The translations under genes and the position numbers were made by a program. From Macrotrachela quadricornifera (Eukaryota > Rotifera > Eurotatoria > Philodinida > Philodinidae), in NCBI GenBank assembly GCA_022393335.1, contig JAJEKB010021076.1, forward strand, positions 555,093-619,092: a stretch of DNA of 64,000 bases. The letters run 5' to 3'. The notes below the pieces were generated by a model. It was not told the DNA's origin. It saw only the letters and a program-made list of their open reading frames with translations, and did not search any database. Below, piece after piece: positions 46,541 through 59,715 of the stretch; position 1 is the stretch's first letter; every line of letters starts with the position of its first letter.

Positions 46541-48019
46541 ACGAGTCAGCTGTATGTTCGAGATTTTTGTTTCACCAAGTTGTTGTTTGATTAAATCATT
46601 CAACTGTAGTTGATTTAGTTTCACTCCTTTTATGATGAGGGGTGCTGTACTAAATGTTGATTGGCTAACTGCAGCCAATAGATTATTACCAGCTTAGCCA
46701 CCATGATTGGTATTTGATGGATTGTGTAGTAGATTGTCGAGGCTCTTGTTGTGTTTCTTTGATCCAGCACCACTCAGTTGTCTTGGAGACACTTCCAAAA
46801 ACATCAGTCAGAAAAATTTTCTTTTTAGAAAACCAAAAGGATACAAAGTTTTCCAAAAGATTAAAAAAGAAAAAGGTATATGAAAAAATTTCGAGAGATT
46901 TCCTATAGAATAAGAAATCAGACAAATGATGGAAACGAGATTTATTCCGATGAAGAAGGCGGCTGACAACTAGCTAGTCGAAATGATTAATGTGAACAGT
47001 ACAATTTAATAATTATTTTGTCATTATTCACTTGACTAGAAGTATGGATTACTTTTTCATCAAAAAGCTTTTAGGGTTATTTGAAATATACATAGATCGA
47101 CTTAGTTTCGAAGACGGTATTGATTATAGCTCAAAACGTAATTTTCTAACGGGAAATGTCTTAAGTAGAGGCTGAAAATGTGGAAAACTTTGTTTCGAGG
47201 TAAATGTGCCTTGGCATGTCTCAAATGGTTAATAGTTTTTTGCTAATTTGAATAATATAGTTTTGTGATTTTAGAGAAGGTTTCTCGAATTGGTATAAGC
47301 TTGAACTTGATTGTTGTTAATACTGGTGAATGATTATCAAAATCTGATGTCTTTTTCTATCACAATGGTTTAAGAGCACGTCTATTATACAATTTGAGAA
47401 AAACATCGAGAAAGATTATTTTCATAAGAGAGAAAATCTAAGTGCTGTAATTGATAGAGGTGTGTCGCGTGTATATAAATATAATATTTTCCCTGCACTT
47501 CTCTTTAAAATGGTAAAGATTCGCAATATTATTAGCTAAAAAGACATTGTAACCGTCGTTTATTTTAAAATCATAGTGGAGAAATTTTATTTTAAACAAG
47601 TTTATGAACAAAACCTCTTTTACTTCTTAAGTTATTTCCTATTCCTTTCTCTTTCATATCTATTCGAAACTGTCCCAATGACATTATTTTGAGCGATACA
47701 CTAGTGAATTTAATCTCGGTCTACATTTTTGTATGATAAGAATTTCGTTTTAGAATTTGTTAGAAAAATTGAAATTTCTTACGAACAAACAAAAAATTTT
47801 GATTAATGTTTTTGGGACATGATTATATTCTTTGGGTAAAAAAAACGATACAACTTTAGTCACAAATGATTTAGTTTTTACTGAGTCATAGAAGTAACAA
47901 AATTTAAGATTTCAAGCAATAAAAAGATCTCGTTTTCCCCAATGTCAGAATTCGGTTGCCCTGGAGTTTTGCCCATTTTGAAAACGAAAAGTACAACTAT
48001 AAAAAAGCATGGTCCTTTA

Positions 48020-48065
48020 TAGATTGTAGCACTTTTCACGCTGCATCTTGTAGTATATTCTCTTT
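48020..48065 (-). repeat. Solo arm of the GCAGCGTGAAAA foldback family
   Basis: TTGTAGCACTTTTCACGCTG followed by CATCTTGTAGTATATT matches the inner arms of the elements at 2767 and 44729. No partner arm lies nearby. Confidence 0.65.
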
Positions 48066-48310
48066 TTTAACACAATGTCTTAAGTGGCGATAAAATGACG
48101 TGTGATCCTATATGTGAAAACGTAAAATTTTTTGTTGAAACCAATACTGATACTTAATAAAGAGTTTATCTAGGCGTGTCTTTATGAATAAATACTTTGA
48201 ATAAGCCTCTATCACGGATAAAAATTTCAGCTCATTTGATCGATATCTAGTGAAGATATTTAAATATCTTATTTCCATATTATTTAAAAGGTTCCTTGTA
48301 AATTGGAAAT

Positions 48311-51300
48311 ATGGATTGTTATACTGGTGATTGGTCAACATGTCTTCACATTGAACTGATGAATAACTTAGAAAAATGTTCACAGAAAGTGTCAATAGAG
48401 TTAGATGAACAAAGTTTATCATATGCTGAAACATGCAATTGCGTACAACATCTTGCTTTGGCTTTACTCAATATCGATTTATTTCATCGACACAAAATTA
48501 TCTATCAAATAGTGGAACGTAGTATTGAATTACCATTAGGTATGTTCGCCATATTTACTGTTGGTCGCATTTATTTTGGTCTCAATCCAGATGAGTAAGA
48601 AACTCTAAATTAATCTAATGCTAATTCTCATTGCTATTTTATAAGTCAATACATCATTAAAAATTAAATCTTCTCTTGACACTATTGAAAATTTTCTTTT
48701 CCCATGTCCCTAAACTCAAAATTATTTTTCAAAAAAATAAATCTCGCACTAAATCTTTTTTGATTTAACTGATAATTAAAGATATAAACTTCGAACGTTT
48801 CCGAGGATAATTATTTTAGTCTTATTCGAAACAAATTTGGTTAGGATTTTCTCAAATCATTGATGAAAAGGTTGCCGGATAGTTATAAGAAAGATTTAAT
48901 ATAGGAAAAACCAGCTAGCGGCCACCCCCACATGAGGAAAGTTTTTTATCAATAAAAATAGAAAAAGTATTTCCTAAAACCAAAAGTACGCCGTCAATAG
49001 ATTACAAAACATGTTACAAGCTGTGACATGCTCCGTTTTTGGTTGACATAAAATCCTACTGATTGTCTGAAGAGTATCTAATAAAAATGGAAATCTCAGA
49101 TTTAAATCCGACTGTTATGTATACTTGAATAAGCAAAAATAATTGATGACAGATAGATTTTGATCAAACAATCCGAAAGTAAACTCATCCTTGAGCGCAT
49201 TGAGGAACTGCCTCTTAGATCGTCCTAATGCCTCCTATTTGTCGCATAGGACGCAACATGGAGTTAACTCCGAAACGTTTATTTAATTGCACAATTGAAA
49301 ATTTGTTTGTTTTAATTAATTATTTTGATAAGTCTATGGAATATCTATTCATTTTATAAACTCATATCATGTATGATAAGTGAGCGTAGAATTTGTTGAA
49401 GATTATTTCAACAGGGTAACAGACTATCACAATGATTTCTAGTGAAATAAATAGATAAATTCAATTTGTTCGTACCAAATTTGTATTCAATATATTGAAG
49501 ACTTCTTCGTCCCCTCGAAAAACGACCTTAGTCGAGGTAAATTCAAATGACATGAAATATTCAGGATATGTTAAGTCTAAAGTGGAGAAGCTATGCTAAA
49601 ATTTTCATCCCTATGCCATGACCTACCAAGGATACATTCATCAAATGAGCGTCAAAAATATCCAATCTAGTATTCGAATTTTTTTTGTCCAAACTCACTC
49701 TATATATTTTATTTTTTTTTGTTCTTCAAGAGTATATCAGAATACAATGTCTATTGGAGCCGTTTTTGATTCTTAACTTCTTACAGAAAAAAAGGATCCA
49801 TAAAGTCAATAACTCAAAAAATAGATGTCTATTTAAATAAGTGTTTGTATATATACTACAAGCAAAGCTTAATTTAATAAAGAACTTTAATAAATGATGT
49901 AGCTTAACAGACTCTTTGAAATAAAGGTAAAATATAAAAATTTTTAGTCAAACTAGAAGTTTTGGATAAACTACCTTATCATTTCTGAAAGATCTGAAGA
50001 TGGGCTACCTTTTCATGCATTTATCTCAGCTTTGAACTCTCTGGCGAAAACTGATGTTTTTCTTTTTCAATAGGAGCGACCTTAAGATGAACATTTGCTC
50101 CACATTTCTCGAACTGTCAATTAATTTTTTCTTAATATTTTCTATGCCATTTTGTAGTCCGTGAAATTCTCTATCGAATGATATATTACAATTCAGTTTA
50201 TTTTTTAATGTTGAGAGAAAATTTTTTTACGGAAAGCGGGATACATCAATGTTCGTATAGGAAAGCAAGGAAATAATGAAATTTTTTGTGATGGCTTAAT
50301 AATTTCTTGATGAACCATTCTTATCTTCGAACTCGACGGAGATATTTTTGAGAGAACTCTATACAGAAAAGTTTTAAGACAATTGCTTTACATTTTCAAG
50401 AGTTATCCTGAAAACGATCAAACGGGCACTGATCGATTTTATACTGTATGAAATTTTTGAACACAAAAAAAGGATCTTTGGAAAATTTTAGTTATATAAT
50501 CTTGTTACATTTAATTTTTCACCTGAAAAATAGAGAGAAGTTCTAATGTAAATCTGTTCTGAAGTTTATATTAACAGATCTAAGTCATAGAATCGTCTTA
50601 GCACTATTTGTATATTAGAAAAAAAAAGCTGTTAGCACAATTCCTGACGGGATTAAAAATGTAAAACACGATATACCGATCCTTACTAATTACTTCAAAG
50701 CCGTGTTTGATGTATACTTGGCTATTATTCCTTACTTTGAAGTATCGAACTGCAATAAGGAAATACTCCAACGATATTTCAACTAGACTTAGTTTGTACG
50801 TGACCTTTGATAGTCATCGAAGACGCATATCACCATGTATGGCAGATTTCAAACTGCACATCTCAAACTATATAATAGTTTCAAAAGACCATCTATCTCG
50901 ATTTGTGATGCTTTCTTAGCCTGTCAATCACGGTCTGTGATACTAATTTGACCTGTTGGTCACGGTCTGTGGGAAGGGGGATTCAAATTTCTACCCTTAA
51001 ACACTTTAACACTCTCTTTCAGATCGCGTTTCACAAGAAAATATGAGCTTTTATCATGATACTTTGAAAATTTGAAGTTTTCCACCTGTTTTCATTACTA
51101 ACGTCGAAAATCGATTACTGTCTTTAAAGTGTTTTGATTCGATACAGTCATGTTTTTTTCAAAAATAAACTAATATTGTGAAAACTTATGAGAAATTAGT
51201 TTATTTGTACATAAAACGCTTACTTTATGCTACTTTTTTTCGCAATATTTTAAAGCCTAAGATTACCCTTAATAAAAACTTTTTATTTTCAAGTTTCCGT

Positions 51301-54300
51301 AACGATCAATTATTCCTTTTTTAATTTAGTTCAGATTAAATAAAAGTTGATGAACATTTTATTAATAGTAGATCTAAGTGTTCTCTATCTATAATAAAAA
51401 ATCTCAGGCTCTATACTCTTCCATATTTAATCTTTTATTTTTCAAAGTTAAAAGAGAGAGACAAGTCTTAAATAAACAAATTTCAAGCAATCACTTTGAA
51501 GAAAACATTCTAACATTAATTTTTACTTTTTCAGTCCAATTCTCCAACTTTCGTCACGGATACACGATACGGCAATTACTGAATCCTTTGAAAATGACGA
51601 AAAAATCGATCAGGTACGTTTCTGAACTTTCATTGTTTTTGCTATTGTGAGTAGATTAGTATTATTTAACTTTGCTTCTCATAGGTAAATAAAGATCATG
51701 CATTTTTTTTCTAGAAAGTTAGTCAAAGGTTGAAAAATAATGTCCATTTAAAAAAGGAAGACAAATAGATATTTTTTTAATAATGTTTGAATGGATTGAT
51801 ATACAAAGCTGTGAGTTTTACTATTAAAAAGCGAAAATAAAAATGCATCGAACCATATATGAAAAGACTTCTTTAACTACTTCCCTAAAAAGTTTAGTTA
51901 AAGTTTCTCACAAAAAGTTGTCTTTTTATTATATGATAAAAAAACTGATTTTCCAACAAAAGCGGACAAAAACTCATATTGTCAATTATTTTTATGGAAG
52001 AATAGCATAGTCAATTGCATTTTAATGACTGAGATGTCTGATTAATCGTAGCTAGGAATAGAATCTCGATGTAGTTTATTAGTTCCTTGTTCAGCAGTTT
52101 TAGCGCATTCATGAAAGGCAATAAATGAATGTTGCAATTGAGAAGCATATTGTTTTTGTAGAAACTTTATTATCCACCTGCCTTCTTTTCTGAAATGGAC
52201 ATTAGCTGGAAAAAAGGTTGTTGGGAGAATTGAAAATATTATTTATAATCAGCTTGAGCAATGTCAATTCAACGAAAATTCCACTCAACATGATGAGAAG
52301 TTTAATTCTTCTATGAGCTGAATGAAGTATGCATGTATTTGGAGCCAATCGTATGAAATCGTGTTAACTCACATCTCAATCTTTATCATTCGTAATAACG
52401 CTTATCTATTATAATTGTAACTTGTTTCATTTAGGTATCATATCTATCTACTGCAATCATTCTTTGTCATCAAGCGACACAAGAACGAGTTCAAAAATTG
52501 ACGATGAACATGGATGTTCAGCTTGAACCATTCAACACCTCATCCTTGATTTCCTTGATGGCAATGACAGAAGCTTTGAATGATGATGATTTCGTTCGTC
52601 TCTCAAATTTAGGCGTTAGCAAGACGAGTTCAGCCTGTATTATTTGCACATCGGGTAGTACAGGCAAACCCAAAATCGTTGAACATACTCATGGCTCTTT
52701 AACATATAATGTTCATTGTATCGATAAAGCCCATTTATTTCGCTCTACAGACAACGTCTTACAGTTGGCCGGTTGCCAATGGGTTACTCATCTATGGGAA
52801 ACTACTGTTCCTCTTTGCTTGGGATCCACTGTTGTTTTTCTTCATCCCGGTGGACAACTCGATGTCAACTATTTGATGAAAACAATGACTCAAAAACAAA
52901 TTAGTGCTCTCAATACACTTCCGACAACCGCTCGTCTTCTTGCCGAACGTGATACTGCCAAGTCCAATGAAAGCGTATCATGTTTTCATTATTTGCGCGC
53001 ATATTTCCTTGGAGGTGAGTTAAATGGTTACTTTTCTTAAAATCATGAACTTATAATGAGTGCCTCATAATGAATGAGTCTCTCAGTATTTTGCATCTTT
53101 CTCCCCTATTTTCCAGCATCGAAAAAAAAAATTTTTTTTGTCAAAAGGTTTCTTATGAAATTCTCTACAAAACATAGACATTATTATTATTTTAAATGAT
53201 TTCCATTATTTTTTGACATGCGATACAATCAATTGGTCAGAGAATCACAACTTTTAAACAAGAACTATTGAGTAGGATTAGTGTGTCTCAAACCTATTGT
53301 GCGACGAAGGAGTATAACTCAGTAGATTTTGTAGAGAAAAGTCTGCTCTACAACACAGTATAATCGGTTTTTGAAATACATTTAAATACTTTGAATAAAT
53401 CTCGATGGAAGATTGTACAGGATCAAAGAAATGATAACTTCTGTTTTTAGAGATGATACTCTTTACAATGTTCTAACAAAATTTATTCATAATATTCCAG
53501 TGTATCTGAAAAATTATCTACAGGATTTTGTAGAACAGACTTTCCTCTACAAAACATACTATCTCATATATCTTCACAATACAACCGTTTTGAGATATAC
53601 TAATTGACTCTTCATATTAGACATCAGGTGACGTTGCATTCTCAGCTTATTTAATATTTCAACTATAATATTCTCATTTATAAATAGAATTCAAAAATAT
53701 TTTTTTACCAAAAGAATCAGTGAAAAAAGCTCTACAAAAACTTTTACAGAACACATTTTTTTTCTGAACACTATTGTGTTTTTAATTGACTTCTCATGAA
53801 ACAATCTGCTACAAACTTCTTGTTTGAAAGTTGTGTTCCTTTGACCAATTGATTGTATCGCATGTCGCAAAATAATGGAAATCATTTTAAATATTTTGAC
53901 ATGAAAACGTTCTCTTTTTGAGCAAATCATCTAATTTAAAATTCAACCATATCACTTGCTAATTGAGCAATAGAATATATATCCAACATCATTCGAGAAA
54001 CTTTATTGTATAAACTGTTGTATTCTAACTTCCAATATTTATCATCCATCAGATACAATACAGACATAGTTTAATTTTCACGATGCGGCATGTGAATTTA
54101 AATTCATTGGATGTAGATGTGACTTGTCAGTGCTGCAAATTTTTCATCAGTGATACGATTGCCTTTCGATTTATTGCTTAGGTTCGGCTGTTACTGAATA
54201 TCATATTAGTCCTTTAATGCGTATCATAGAACACCAACGGCCTTTACCACTTATTATAGTCGCCTATGGCGGATCGGAAATCTTAATGACCACTAAATAT

Positions 54301-57300
54301 GTGATTAATTGGGATCTGTCACACACGAATAATGAACGGAACATATTGCCAATCGGTAAAAACATGCTCGGACGGCAATGTTTTTTACGTGACACGAACA
54401 ATGAACAACGAATCACAACAAACGATACTATTGGCGAACTATGTGTTGTAGCAGGTAACAAATATGAATTTGGCGTTTTTAAGACATATTCAAAAGGGTG
54501 TGCAAAAATGATACTTTTCTTAATAGATTCATATACTTCATGCCTTTTGTCAGTTTTCTATGTAACTAAATATCTAGTCATCTATAAGGTTTGATCGAAG
54601 GTTTTCGGAGTCGAGGAATTCAAGTCTGTAATCGGTTTTCCAAAATTGTGGACTTCGTATTTTTCCTTATGAAAGTTTATTTTGAAAAAAAAAAATTTTC
54701 TATAAAGTTTAATGAAAGATTTACAGCAGATCTTCGAGTGGGATTGTATAGCTTGCAAAAACTTGTCTCATGGAATGAACCTTCTCTAACCGATTCATAG
54801 GATGGAACTATGCTCAAAAAAAATTTGTTTCATACTAGGATATTTCTATCTGCAAAAAATATGTGTTTCATAGAATGGGACTATCTTTACTATGAAATAA
54901 GCACTCGTGTGAATATTGTAGAGCTTTTCACGCCGCATCTTGTAGTATTATTTGTTAAAAAAGCATTCTGAAATCTTTCTATTTATATCGATATGAAAAA
55001 TACCGCGAACTTTTTGCCCTTACCTTATTTTTCTCGAAAAGCTGTATCAATGGAAAGCATTTTTTGTCAAATTAAATATAATTTCATCATTTGATTATTA
55101 TAAAACAGCATGTTATTCGAGAAAACTTTTCTTTTCTTTATATCTCTAAGTAATAACAATAATTAATCACATTCTTTTTCTTATTTGACAGAAAAATGTC
55201 AGATTATACACGATCAGATAGAAACAGACAAGATTTACAATTGGAATTGTTGTATGCTTCGTTTTTTATGAATCTTATATGTTCAAATAACATCGGACAA
55301 GAATCAGTCAGTTGATTTCTATACGTTTCTTAGTATTTGAATCTTGCTAGATTTGTGTAATCACCTTAGAGTTAGAGTCTGATGAAATCTTGAGAACAGC
55401 GAACGTATAGGATCTTGTCAGATTTTGTAACAAGATCATATGAAAAATCTTGTAAGCGTCAGATCTTGTACAGTAATGTAAGATCTTATGTCTGATTTTT
55501 TGACCTGGAATGTAAACAGGAACTTAGAGAAATCTTGAATCAAATTTAGAAGGAATCTTTTAGTTTATGATGCCACGGGCTTTCTTAAGAAATAGGTATT
55601 TCTAAGTAGAACAGGGAGTAGTTTATATAGTTTCCTACGGAATTCTGACATTTTCTTATCAAGATCTTTTGTAGGGTTGAAAATAAATCTTGATAGGGTC
55701 CTGCATTCTTAATCAAGGAGAATATGCGAGCAAGAAACAATGATAAACCCTGGAAACAGAAGCTATCAAAAATTGAGGTAGGATCACGAAGAAAGTTTAA
55801 CATGACATTCTGAGGTTCAGAATCCTAAAACATTTTTCTAAATTTTTTTAGAGAATGAACAGATTAGTACTATTGTAAAAATTGGCCGGTATTTCAAATC
55901 GAGAAAATCAACAAGAGAATTTAAAAATGCACAATAAGCTTTTCGAAAACTTCAAATTTCAAAGATCAATTTTGAATCTTTCTCATTTTGACAACATATT
56001 AAATCAATTAGAATAATGTATTCAGAATCAACTTCAACCACCACATTCAGTAATGTACGATATTTAGTTTTTTTGGATTAAAGAATCTGTAAAAAAACTG
56101 GAAGAAAAGAACTCTTTTAGATACCTTTCATTGAATTATTTTTTTTTAAATGAGTTTTAAATAAAATACAATTATCTTTGAATGAAAGGAAACCTGGGAA
56201 GTCAAAACGCACATATCCGTCCATTTTGCACAAAAGGAACGCCAAGCTTGGTTCCATAAATTTGTTTTCTCCAGACACAAACACAAATAACTCTGTTAAA
56301 TCAATACTCACTAAAGTCTATGCCACGACTTTCGAGTTATTTTCTGTTTTGAGCAGATCAATGAGTTACCAGAAACACATTGTTTTCAGTTTCTTTTGCG
56401 ATATTTTCTATTTCTGCATGTACGTGAATCAAGTGGGAGATCATTCAATGTTTAGAGATAGACTTTAATTATTTTCAAGTAGCTGATAGTTCGAATAGAG
56501 ATTGTTTTAAAAATATCGACGTATTTTTTATAGATAAGGGTGTCTTCAAATGCTATCGCGGTGATTCTGCATTAACTGCTCGTACCAAAGTGATGCCGAG
56601 TGACGTTTCAACAAGTGCTGGTTATGTGCGTACAGGTGATTTGTGTCGGTATAACAATAATGGAGAACTAGTTTACGTTGGACGTACAGATTTTCGATTC
56701 AAAATTTATGGTCAAATGGTCGAGCCCGAAGCTATCGAGCAAATAGTGATGAAAGCGAGCAATTTAGTCGATGCTTGTGTCGTGCGAAAGGAAGAAGGGA
56801 AGGATTTGAACGATGAATACCTATCATGTCATTTATTAGTGACTTCAACTGTTGATTCTCAAGATCTTATCCATCAAATTGTAGTCTACTGCCAACAAAA
56901 CTTGTCTTCATTCATGATTCCAGTCGCTTGGGAAGTGCATGACAAATTTCCATTGACACTATCGGGAAAAATCGATCGAAAGCAACTCGGTGCAATTAAA
57001 CGCATGCACAATGTTGATCATATTCAAGATAAGTATGTATTAGCTTTCTTTTCATTTCTTTCTTTCATTTGCGAACATATTAGACAAAGTAACGGGTGGC
57101 ACAGAACAAATTGTTTGCTTAGTGTTTTTAAAGTTTCTTTCCTATTATTGTTAATTTTAAACACTTTCTTCATCAGAAAATAGCTCTTGAAATTCACTAC
57201 AAAAACCATGTGTGCCTAGGTTCGAAAAAACTCTTTTAGATATATTTGGAAGAAAGACAAATCAAAAAGCTTCTTATCTACTGAGACGTGAAAATTCAAC

Positions 57301-59715
57301 ATCTCAAGATAAAAAGAGACAAATCCAAATTCTTTAAGAATTATTTTAGTCAAGATGTCTCCTCGATGTGTCCAGAGTATGAATTCTAAATCGATTAATT
57401 ACTTCGAATACTTCTCTTGTCAATAGTTAAAAAAAGTTCGCTCCAAGATCACACTATCTTTGATTGACATATAGCGTACTCGTCAGTTATTTGAAGAGCA
57501 TTCAAACAGCTTCCCTCTCACTTCTCTAACAGTAGGTCTGTCTTAAAAATAGCTCACTGTCACCTTTTCGTTATCATCATCTTAATCCTTCGTAAAAGCA
57601 TCAACTTTTTAGCATTTATAGAAGTAATTAAGAGCTACAAAATGAATTTAGTTCATATCGATAAGTAAATATGCTGCGCTCGATGTTTTCTAAGAAGCAC
57701 TTGGTCAGAACTGTCGTAAAAAAATAATGGGTAGCATAATATGGTGCCCCAGATTGTTAGCATATGTTGTAGAACTAAGTTGTTTTTTTGATAAAGGTGG
57801 AAAAGGATGCCGTATGAACACTTTGGTTCTGAATTCAAAACTACATTACTAACGGAAGGACTCAAGCCCATCAGGTAGTAGAGTAGATTTTCGTACTGAA
57901 GTTAGTACTGGTATAGAGTGCGTTGCTTTCACAGATCTTACTATCACGGTCGTTAGTGGTACAAGATTCACAAATGACAGAGACGTCGGTATCCAGATCA
58001 GTGCTAGCATAGAGTGCAATACTAACGCACACATCTTTACTATGGTGAACACCTTTTCATATAATACCAGCCATTTCTAGTGCGCCCTATGTAAACATAA
58101 CTGTGCCTCGAAGAAAGAGGTTATCCTCACTTAGGAGGTAATGGATACAGTCTTGTCGTCTCATTGTGTGAGTTAATATTCGAAAAGCTAAAGATATCTG
58201 AATACTAGGTTTTCAGATAATGCTCTAGAATCTTAATCCAATGGTTGATCGGTAATAGTAACCTTCTTTCATAATCGTCCTGTCAAGACATTCTTCATAG
58301 AGTATTGACCCTACGCTCCATTGACAATATCGGGCATACAACATTTACTCATAAATTTTAGCATTATTTTGTAACTTCTAGTTACCTCTATAAATGCTGA
58401 GAAGATGGTACTTTTACGAGAGATTTAAATAATGATAATAAGGGGTGACAATAAACTATTTATAAGATAGACCTACTGTTAGAGAAGTGAGAGAAAAGCT
58501 GTTTGAATACAATTTAAAGAGCTCACGAGAATACTATGTCAATCGAAGATAGTGTAATCTTGGAGCGAAAAGCATGAATTTCAATGTGAAAATGATTTTT
58601 GATGTGACTATCCATTAGAGCCATTTTGTGAACAGATTGTCCCCTCTTCTTTGGAAATCTATTTTAAAAGTACTCTGAGAGTCTGAGTTTGAGGCACTGT
58701 CGCTTGCTATAGATTAATAATATGGTCAGATTTTGAAAAACATAAGACTACGAAAATTTTAGAAAGTTTGAAAGTGATATGTCTGAAATCTGCGTTACCT
58801 CAAAAACTCGACTATTTCTGAAATTTACAAAATTTTTGAAAGATCTTCTTTTTGACTTAATTTGTTTTTGAGCATACTTAAGACTTTCGTATCCTCATAT
58901 TTTTATAATCTGAATAAATCTTGTTCGGTCTAGAAAGAATGTTTACTAGATCAACGCAAAATAAAAAACCGATATATGTATGTATCCATCAGATCTTGAA
59001 AAGTAAGAATATCTACGAAGTTACGATTAACTTTCTCCTATAAAATATTCGAAATATCCAATATGTAGAACTTAGTAAGTTTTCCAATTTTTTCATTCTT
59101 TCATAAGTTAGAGTTAGTCCAGGTGAACTTAAAAGAGTTATATCTACTGAGAGATATGTTCATGCAGGCTAATTTCTTTTACCGTTGATATAACTCATCG
59201 AATTCGGCAAGACAGACTAACTTTTGATCGAGTTAAACAACTGATATGTTTTTTGGGCGTTTATATGCGAAATACGCCCATTCCTTTTAAACAGTTTTTG
59301 GAGCTTAGTGTAGAAGCTTTAATTCCCATGTTTTACTTAAAGTTTTCATTTTTTCTATTGAAAACAAATAGACTGCCAAATGAGACAAATAGAAGTCTAG
59401 TTACAAACGACATGCCAATGACAGAATGGGAAAAACAGATTTTCGACATTTGGTGTCAAGTTTTATCAATTATTGATCCAGCGGAAATTAGTATGACAGC
59501 CCATCTATTCTCTTTGGGAGGCAACTCGTTTCACTTCATGAATATCATCGCTTTGTATCGAGATCATTTTGGCATTTCAACGCATTTTCCAACTATTACT
59601 GCTTTGCTTCAGCACGCTACTATTCGAGAACACGCTCAAATATTCGAACCAGCATACAGCAATGGCTTAACTATCAAAAAAAAGTTGCCTTTACAACCTT
59701 TGCACGTCATTGAAG
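48311..59715 (+). CDS. NRPS-type adenylation + peptidyl carrier protein gene (6 exons seen)
   Basis: Exons: 48311-48594, 51535-51613, 52435-53014, 54182-54454, 56534-57032 and 59372-59715. GT-AG junctions, all phases agree, about 686 residues without a stop. Adenylation motifs: LSYAE (A1), PLGMFAIFTVGRIYFGLNP (A2), CTSGSTGKPK 192-201 (A3), VAYGGSE (A5), IGELCVVA (A6), YVRTGDL with Asp441 (A7), YVGRTDFRFKIYG (A8) and LSGKIDRK with Lys551 (A10). Carrier motif LGGNSFHF with Ser624 for phosphopantetheine. It would activate and tether an acyl or aminoacyl group. The A4 position FDxS reads QWVT, so Asp235 is Trp. TAA just before the ATG leaves no room for a condensation domain. Introns are 821-2,940 bp, far above neighbours. 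The frame continues past 59715, but no further exon was found. Bdelloid NRPSs are thought to be of bacterial origin. Confidence 0.82.
48595..51534. other. NRPS intron 1 (2,940 bp), repeat-rich
   Basis: It holds a copy of the 2405-2487 repeat (49977-50060) and dispersed repeat copy B (about 50607-50900), the uninterrupted relative of the unit at 40739. I see no exon with adenylation-domain sequence inside, and none is missing: the domain reads continuously from LNPD across the splice. Confidence 0.6.
50607..50900. repeat. Dispersed repeat copy B (empty-site relative of copy A)
   Basis: Matches both flanks of the hAT at 40828-42126 in order (AAAAGCTGTTAGCACAATTC, AAACACGATATACC, then TGTATACTTGG, TATTATTCCTTA) without the hAT sequence. 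Confidence 0.65.
53181..53895. mobile_element. Inverted-repeat element in NRPS intron 3
   Basis: Left arm about 53181-53266 and right arm about 53817-53895 are inverted copies (for example GATACAATCAATTGGTC against GACCAATTGATTGTATC). The interior repeats TCTACAAAAC words. It accounts for most of the 1,167-bp intron. The exact ends were not determined. Confidence 0.65.
54911..54950 (-). repeat. Solo arm of the GCAGCGTGAAAA family in NRPS intron 4
   Basis: TTGTAGAGCTTTTCACGCCG followed by CATCTTGTAGTAT; same family as the copy at 48020. Confidence 0.6.
55375..55500. repeat. Cluster of AGATCTTG-like words in NRPS intron 4
   Basis: AATCTTG, GGATCTTG, CAAGATCATA, AATCTTGTAAG, AGATCTTGTA and AGATCTTATG occur in both orientations within about 125 bp. 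The same word makes up the termini of the MITE at 14502-14851, so this may be a degraded relative. Confidence 0.4.
57436..58570. mobile_element. Inverted-repeat element in NRPS intron 5, about 1.13 kb
   Basis: Left arm about 57436-57590 and right arm about 58430-58570 are inverted copies: TTCGCTCCAAGATCACACTA pairs with its near-inverse at the far end, and AACAGTAGGTCT with AGACCTACTGTT. Inside is a diverged local duplication (ATAGAGTGCRWTRC, about 57910 and 58010). No transposase. It explains half of the 2,339-bp intron. Confidence 0.7.

Larger units (their letters stand above)
45122..48310. other. Non-coding stretch upstream of the NRPS gene
   Basis: It contains the tandem duplication at 46243-46540 and a solo copy of the GCAGCGTGAAAA-type arm at 48020-48065. 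A frame at 45950-46159 (basic peptide ending with a CTKC pair) has no recognised domain. An imperfect inverted pair (TCAACACTGA / TCAGTGTTGA) lies at about 45512 and 45592. The last bases before the NRPS ATG include TATTTAAAAG near 48282-48290, a weak TATA-like string. Confidence 0.4.

Noticed and set aside
44407..48594. Joining the 44407 exon to the NRPS
   Set aside because: An in-frame TAA at 48299 with no acceptor between it and the NRPS ATG prevents it.
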